NCBI RefSeq assembly: GCF_050278625.1
Contig: NZ_JBNNTI010000003.1
Span: forward strand, 62,001 to 126,000
DNA length: 64,000 bases
Direction of reading: 5' to 3'
Source: Viridibacillus sp050278625
GTDB lineage: Bacteria; Bacillota; Bacilli; Bacillales_A; Planococcaceae
Positions 60,163-64,000 of the stretch are shown in pieces. The number at the start of each line of letters is the position of its first letter. Within the stretch, counting starts at the first letter, position 1. The notes under the pieces are model-generated. The model ran no database searches, was not told the DNA's origin, and worked only from the letters and a program-made list of their open reading frames with translations. The translations under genes were made by a program, and so were the position numbers.

Positions 60163-60408
60163 TTGAAAATAAAAAATATTACGGGTGTATTAGTTGTTAT
60201 TACGAGTTTACTGGCGCTATATTTCATCATTAAACAGAACTTTAATGTAGCTATACTATTCATCACATTAATGTTCACGGTAACGAATGCTTTTAGAGCA
60301 AAAGATTTTAAAGAAAAAGGTTTTGAAAAAGAGGCTAAATGGATGCGAGGAATGTCTATTTTCTTCGGGATTGCTACTTTAGCGATATTAGTAGTTAACT
60401 TCATGTAA
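60163..60408 (+). CDS. Small membrane protein of unknown function
   Basis: An 81-residue protein with three hydrophobic segments (residues about 5-21, 26-43 and 63-81) and a basic-acidic loop FRAKDFKEKGFEKEAKWMRG between the second and third. It starts at TTG 60163, behind GGAGG with 8 bases between. The longer frame would run through the yidC terminator and lacks a site. I do not recognise the family. It lies directly after yidC and its terminator, so the link with the insertase may be chance or partial read-through. Confidence 0.72.
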   Translation: MKIKNITGVLVVITSLLALYFIIKQNFNVAILFITLMFTVTNAFRAKDFKEKGFEKEAKWMRGMSIFFGIATLAILVVNFM

Positions 60409-60418
60409 CCTTATTATG

Positions 60419-60453
60419 AAACGATATCTTGCGGTTGCTAGATATCGTTTTTA
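60419..60453 (+). terminator. Terminator after the small membrane protein gene
   Basis: AAACGATATCT pairs with AGATATCGTTT over a 10-base loop, then TTA. Confidence 0.85.
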
Positions 60454-60577
60454 TTGTTAGATGAAACATTTCCATATAGAGAACGTCTATATAAAAGCTA
60501 TTTGGAAGTTGATGATTCTAAAGGTTCAAGTTAAGATGGTATAAAATACATAAAAGAAGGACAGGTATCAAATAAAC

Positions 60578-61336
60578 ATGAGTAAAAAAAATCATATCGA
60601 ATTTCCATTTAAGATGATGGCTTCATTTGCGGTTTTTGCGTTAATAATGTCAGGATGTGGGAATAAAGATACTGAAAATAAAGAGGAACAATCATCAAAA
60701 ACAACTGAAACATTTCATGAAGATATAGAAACGCAAGATTCAAAAAAGAATGAACAAGAAGAAGTACGTGACGCTGGAGGCTATATTGTAGGTCAAGAGC
60801 TCCCTAAAAAAGCAACTTATATAAATGATATATTAATTGCGAGTAAAAAGTATCCATTACCTGCCGACTTTGCTCCAGGTGAAGATCCTGAAGCACGTGC
60901 AGCTTATGAAAAATTATATGCTGCAGCTTTACTAGAGGGCTATACTTTTAATGCATTTAGTACTTATCGTTCTTATGACCGTCAAGTTGAGTTATATGCT
61001 AATTATGTAAATAGAAAAGGTGGCAAAGAAGCAGCCGATAGGTATAGTGCCCGTCCTGGTTATTCTGAACATCAAACAGGATTAGCTTTTGATATTGGTG
61101 AAGTAGGAAATGAACAACTTTTTGCAGACGAAGGTTTTGGTGCAACTGAAGCAGGGAAATGGCTTGCAAAAAATGCCCATAAGTTTGGATTTATAATGCG
61201 CTATCCGGAAGGAAAAGAAAATGTTACAGGTTATATGCATGAAGCATGGCATTTCCGTTACGTAGGAATAGATATTGCTAAAGATATCTATAGCAATAAA
61301 AGTACATTAGAAGAATACTTAGAAATAGGAAAGTAA
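60578..61336 (+). CDS. D-alanyl-D-alanine carboxypeptidase, VanY/M15B family lipoprotein
   Basis: A 252-residue zinc peptidase that trims the terminal D-Ala from peptidoglycan stems. The N-terminus is a lipoprotein signal ending in lipobox MSGC, followed by a charged linker of about 50 residues. The catalytic domain (about 90-245) carries SEHQTGLAFDIG (SxHxxGxAxD zinc ligands) and EAWHFRYVG (ExWH catalytic Glu and His). FSTYRSYDRQVELY is the substrate-binding segment. No VanRS or ligase genes are near, so it is housekeeping wall remodelling rather than vancomycin resistance. It has a terminator after it. Confidence 0.92.
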   Translation: MSKKNHIEFPFKMMASFAVFALIMSGCGNKDTENKEEQSSKTTETFHEDIETQDSKKNEQEEVRDAGGYIVGQELPKKATYINDILIASKKYPLPADFAPGEDPEARAAYEKLYAAALLEGYTFNAFSTYRSYDRQVELYANYVNRKGGKEAADRYSARPGYSEHQTGLAFDIGEVGNEQLFADEGFGATEAGKWLAKNAHKFGFIMRYPEGKENVTGYMHEAWHFRYVGIDIAKDIYSNKSTLEEYLEIGK

Positions 61337-61352
61337 ATTGCTATATAAATAG

Positions 61353-61387
61353 GAAAGCCTTCTGAACATCCATTCAGAAGGCTTTTG
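61353..61387. terminator. Terminator between the VanY-type gene and cls
   Basis: AAAGCCTTCTGAA pairs with TTCAGAAGGCTTT over 6 bases; it can serve both convergent genes. Confidence 0.88.
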
Positions 61388-61390
61388 TGT

Positions 61391-62845
61391 TTATAAAATA
61401 GGTGATAGTAAACGAGATATTGATTCTTTCATTTTAATAATACGAGAACGGTTAGCATATTTTTCAGGAGTCAATTCTGTGCATAACTGCATATCTTGCT
61501 CAAAAAGCTCTGCTAATTGATGGGAAGTTTCCCGATCATATATAAATGCATTTACTTCGAAATTCAATTTGAAGCTACGGAAATCGATATTAGCAGTGCC
61601 AACTGTAGAAGCTTCATCATCAATGACAATCATCTTCGTATGCAAGAAACCATTTTCATATATAAAGATTTTAGCTCCTGCTTTAATTAGCTGACCAATA
61701 TAAGAATAAGTTGCCCAGTAAACAAACATATGATCAGGTTTGTTAGGTATCATAATACGTACATCAATCCCAGATAAGCATGCAATTCTCACCGCATCCA
61801 TAAAACTATCATCTGGAATAAAATAAGGTGTTTGAATATAAACGTATTTTGTTGCCATTCCTATTAATTTTAAATAACCGATTTTAATTTGTTCCCATTC
61901 TGAATCAGGGCCACTAGAAACTATTTGCAAACCAACTTCACCTTTACGAGAAAAAGTAGGGAAGTATCGATCAGAGTATTCAATATCCTGGTTATCAGAT
62001 GCTTGATTCCAGTCTAAAATGAAGCGAGTTTGAAGTGGATGTACAGAGCTTCCTTCAATACGTAAATGTGTGTCACGCCAGTAGCCAAATTTTTTGTTTA
62101 ACCCAAGATATTCGTCGCCAACATTGAATCCACCAATATATCCTGTTCGACCGTCTACGATAACAAGTTTGCGGTGGTTTCGATAATTCAAACGAGGATT
62201 AATGAGGGGCAAAATTGAAGGGAAAAATACCTCTACCTCACCGCCAGCCTCTATTAATTGCTTGAAGTGTCTCTTGTGAACACCCCTTGAACCCATTTCA
62301 TCATACAATACCCTTACTTGTATCCCTTGCTTCGCTTTTTTAATCAACCCATTTAAGATATGAGTTCCCAAGTTATCCATCTTGAAAATATAGTATTGAA
62401 TATGGATATGGTCTTTCGCTGCTTCAATATCCTTTAGTAGAGATTTGAATTTCTCAGCACCATCAGAATAGATTTTCACTGCGTTATCTTGTGTTAAAAC
62501 AGCGTGATTTGTACTTAGATGCATATAGATGAGGTCTTTATAGTGTGCTGCATCATCTAAACGATATTCGAATGTCCCATCTTCAATAGCTTCCATCTGA
62601 TAATCAATTAGTTTTTCAATCCCAATTTTCTTGCGACCTTCCCATCGGAAAAGATGCTTTTTACGTAATTTACGACCTAATAATAAATATAATATGAATC
62701 CGCCAACTGGGAAGAAGAATAGGACTAATATCCAAGCCCATGTCGAGGAAGGTTCACGTCGTTCTAAAAATATAATGGGGATTGCTAATAAGATGTTCAA
62801 CGATAAGGTGAGGGGCACTATAAATGAAAAAAAAGTTACAATCAA
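61391..62845 (-). CDS. cls: Cardiolipin synthase
   Basis: A 484-residue phospholipase D-superfamily enzyme that joins two phosphatidylglycerols to cardiolipin. Two N-terminal helices anchor it. The catalytic HKD motifs are HRKLVIVDGRTGYIGG near residue 222 and HTKMIVIDDEASTVGTAN near 400. ERREPSSTWAWILVLFFFPVGGFILYLLLGR is the family region after helix 1, given in part here as EPSSTWAWILVLFFFPVGG. It uses TTG 62845 as start behind GAAGAAGGTG. Length matches B. subtilis ClsA. It is divergent from tcyP. Confidence 0.94.
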   Translation of the reverse strand: MIVTFFSFIVPLTLSLNILLAIPIIFLERREPSSTWAWILVLFFFPVGGFILYLLLGRKLRKKHLFRWEGRKKIGIEKLIDYQMEAIEDGTFEYRLDDAAHYKDLIYMHLSTNHAVLTQDNAVKIYSDGAEKFKSLLKDIEAAKDHIHIQYYIFKMDNLGTHILNGLIKKAKQGIQVRVLYDEMGSRGVHKRHFKQLIEAGGEVEVFFPSILPLINPRLNYRNHRKLVIVDGRTGYIGGFNVGDEYLGLNKKFGYWRDTHLRIEGSSVHPLQTRFILDWNQASDNQDIEYSDRYFPTFSRKGEVGLQIVSSGPDSEWEQIKIGYLKLIGMATKYVYIQTPYFIPDDSFMDAVRIACLSGIDVRIMIPNKPDHMFVYWATYSYIGQLIKAGAKIFIYENGFLHTKMIVIDDEASTVGTANIDFRSFKLNFEVNAFIYDRETSHQLAELFEQDMQLCTELTPEKYANRSRIIKMKESISRLLSPIL

Positions 62846-62944
62846 ACGTTACACCTTCTTCCATTATTTCTTTCCTTTAGTATATCGTATATGTCTATAA
62901 GAAAGAAGAAGGTAGTGATTTTCTAAAGTTTCCTTAAAGCCTAC

Positions 62945-62973
62945 TTGACCAATAGGGATTAATGGTTTATGGT
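62945..62973 (+). promoter_or_regulatory. Candidate promoter of tcyP
   Basis: TTGACC (62945-62950) and TATGGT (62968-62973) with a 17-base spacer, about 50 bases before the tcyP start. Confidence 0.45.
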
Positions 62974-63021
62974 ATTCTATATAATTATCATTTATGCTTT
63001 TCTTTACTAGGAGGATTTACT

Positions 63022-64000
63022 ATGAGTATTTTATTGACATCACTTAATGTTGTAGTACTTTTACTGCTCATTGGTTTATTAATTGTTATGCACCGCAAAC
63101 ATATATCTTTTTCAAAAAGGGTATTTGCTGGTCTAGGTTTAGGAATTATATACGGGTTAATCTTGCACTTTGCGTATGGCGTTGATGCACAAGTATTAGT
63201 AGATTCAGTTGGATGGTTTAGCATCATTGGATCGGGATATGTAAAATTACTTCAAATGGTTGTAATGCCATTAGTATTTATCTCTATACTTTCAGCGTTT
63301 ACGAAAGTCATTATCGGTAAAAACTTTGGGAAGATGGCTACACTTATTTTATTTATCTTAGTTGGTACAACGGCAGTCGCCGCTGCGGTGGGTATTGCTT
63401 CTGCTGTAGGCTTTCAATTGGATGCATCACAAATCGTCCAAGGTGAAGCAGAGATGCAACGTGGTGAAGATATTGCTGCAAAATCAGCAGATATTGGTGA
63501 AAAAACATTACCACAACAAATTATTGATTTGCTCCCAGCTAATCCATTTTTAGATTTAACAGGTGCTCGTTCTACTTCAACAATTGCAGTTGTTATTTTC
63601 GCAGCATTCCTAGGGTTTGCTTATTTAGCAGTTAAACGTAAAGACGAAAAGACAGCTGATACAATAAAAGTAGGAATTGATGCAATCTATGCTTTAGTTA
63701 TGGGTGTTGTGAAAATCATTTTACGTTTAACACCATTCGGTATTTTGGCAATTATGGCGTCAACAGTTGCAACATCAGATTTTAGTGCAATCTACAATAT
63801 GGGTAAATTCGTTGTTGCCTCATATGTAGCATTAATCTTCATGTTCATCGTTCACTTATTAATTGTGACTGCATCAGGTTTGAACCCAATCACTTATTTG
63901 AAAAAAGTGGCACCAACTTTATTATTTGCCTTCACTTCACGTTCTAGTGCAGGTGCATTACCACTTAATATTCAAACACAAACAAATCGTTTAGGTGTTT
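63022..64000 (+). CDS. tcyP: L-cystine/H+ or Na+ symporter TcyP (3' end outside window)
   Basis: The frame opens at ATG 63022 behind AGGAGG and runs on past base 64000, giving the first 326 residues of about 463. It is a DAACS-family carrier very like B. subtilis TcyP, which imports cystine. Matching stretches are KRVFAGLGLGIIYGLIL, WFSIIGSGYVKLLQMVVMP, LPANPFLDLTGARSTSTIA, LRLTPFGILAIMA and FAFTSRSSAGALPLN, the serine-rich loop of the family. The cystine assignment is by likeness; related carriers take glutamate or aspartate. CymR control is usual in Bacillus, but I could not identify a site here. Confidence 0.92.
   Translation, partial: MSILLTSLNVVVLLLLIGLLIVMHRKHISFSKRVFAGLGLGIIYGLILHFAYGVDAQVLVDSVGWFSIIGSGYVKLLQMVVMPLVFISILSAFTKVIIGKNFGKMATLILFILVGTTAVAAAVGIASAVGFQLDASQIVQGEAEMQRGEDIAAKSADIGEKTLPQQIIDLLPANPFLDLTGARSTSTIAVVIFAAFLGFAYLAVKRKDEKTADTIKVGIDAIYALVMGVVKIILRLTPFGILAIMASTVATSDFSAIYNMGKFVVASYVALIFMFIVHLLIVTASGLNPITYLKKVAPTLLFAFTSRSSAGALPLNIQTQTNRLGV

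Noticed and set aside
1..64000. CRISPR arrays, tRNA or rRNA genes, prophage, defence islands
   Set aside because: I found no regularly spaced repeats, cloverleaf or ribosomal sequence, integrase, phage structural genes or recognised defence genes.

Overview
The window reads as chromosomal DNA of a low-G+C, spore-former-type Gram-positive bacterium. Signs are strong GGAGG-type ribosome sites, frequent TTG and GTG starts, T-rich intrinsic terminators, CcpA, Fur, CadC, MhqR and CatR-like sites, and proteins closest to Bacillus subtilis and Planococcaceae (Lysinibacillus/Solibacillus-like) families. The genus is an inference from protein resemblance. I saw no rRNA, tRNA, CRISPR array, prophage or integrative element; most of the window is ordinary core and metabolic gene content with small transposon scars.

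Layout. 0-9 kb: the 3' part of an acyl-CoA ligase gene, a proline/Na+ symporter, a VOC protein, HflX, a convergent ABC exporter and a peptide/H+ symporter. 9-13.3 kb: a Fur-boxed petrobactin-type siderophore importer (yclNOPQ) ending in a heme monooxygenase gene. 13.3-18.6 kb: a PAP2 phosphatase, a secreted protein of unknown function, an MFS gene broken by three frameshifts and a nonsense codon, zupT with a small mobile element in its terminator loop, and an NADH-flavin-reductase-like gene with its Rrf2 regulator; the same operator is upstream of both. 18.7-22.2 kb: thrC-thrB, divergent from niaP. 22.5-26 kb: a frameshifted DUF6054 gene, a P-loop kinase-like gene, and glpF-glpK with an antitermination leader and a cre site. 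26-31.5 kb: a CoA-transferase, a deleted IS1182-family relic, an M20 amidohydrolase plus N-succinylamino-acid racemase pair, and a convergent DUF7662-GNAT fusion. 31.5-43.6 kb: ppaC, a Rieske oxidoreductase, FrnE, an MhqR-boxed azoreductase, YceI, a CatR-boxed catE, an HxlR regulator, murB, exoA, a penicillin-acylase-like enzyme and a two-gene Fluc fluoride exporter. 43.6-53.6 kb: a P1 peptidase, cadC-cadA with twin operators, a double GNAT, a ComFB-like protein, mntR, cvfB, a DUF1002 protein, an MhqR-boxed dioxygenase and small proteins. 53.6-64 kb: a second IS1182 relic, elaA, a succinate:acetate CoA-transferase with a LytTR regulator upstream, an AraC regulator, a YidC-type lipoprotein insertase, a VanY-type carboxypeptidase, cardiolipin synthase and the 5' part of tcyP.

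Themes. Several genes serve quinone and electrophile stress (AzoR, MhqO-like and CatE-like dioxygenases, MhqR and CatR boxes, HxlR protein). Metal handling is dense (Fur importer, ZupT, CadC/CadA, MntR). Most transcription units end in clear hairpin terminators. The least explained element is a structured repeat seen three times: twice just upstream of dead IS1182 transposase pieces, and once as a transposase-free element with inverted ends that has split the zupT terminator and duplicated 10 bp of its loop. I found no clearly new multi-gene system. The mobile-element family, the paired regulatory dyads and the fused acetyltransferases are the parts most worth checking.
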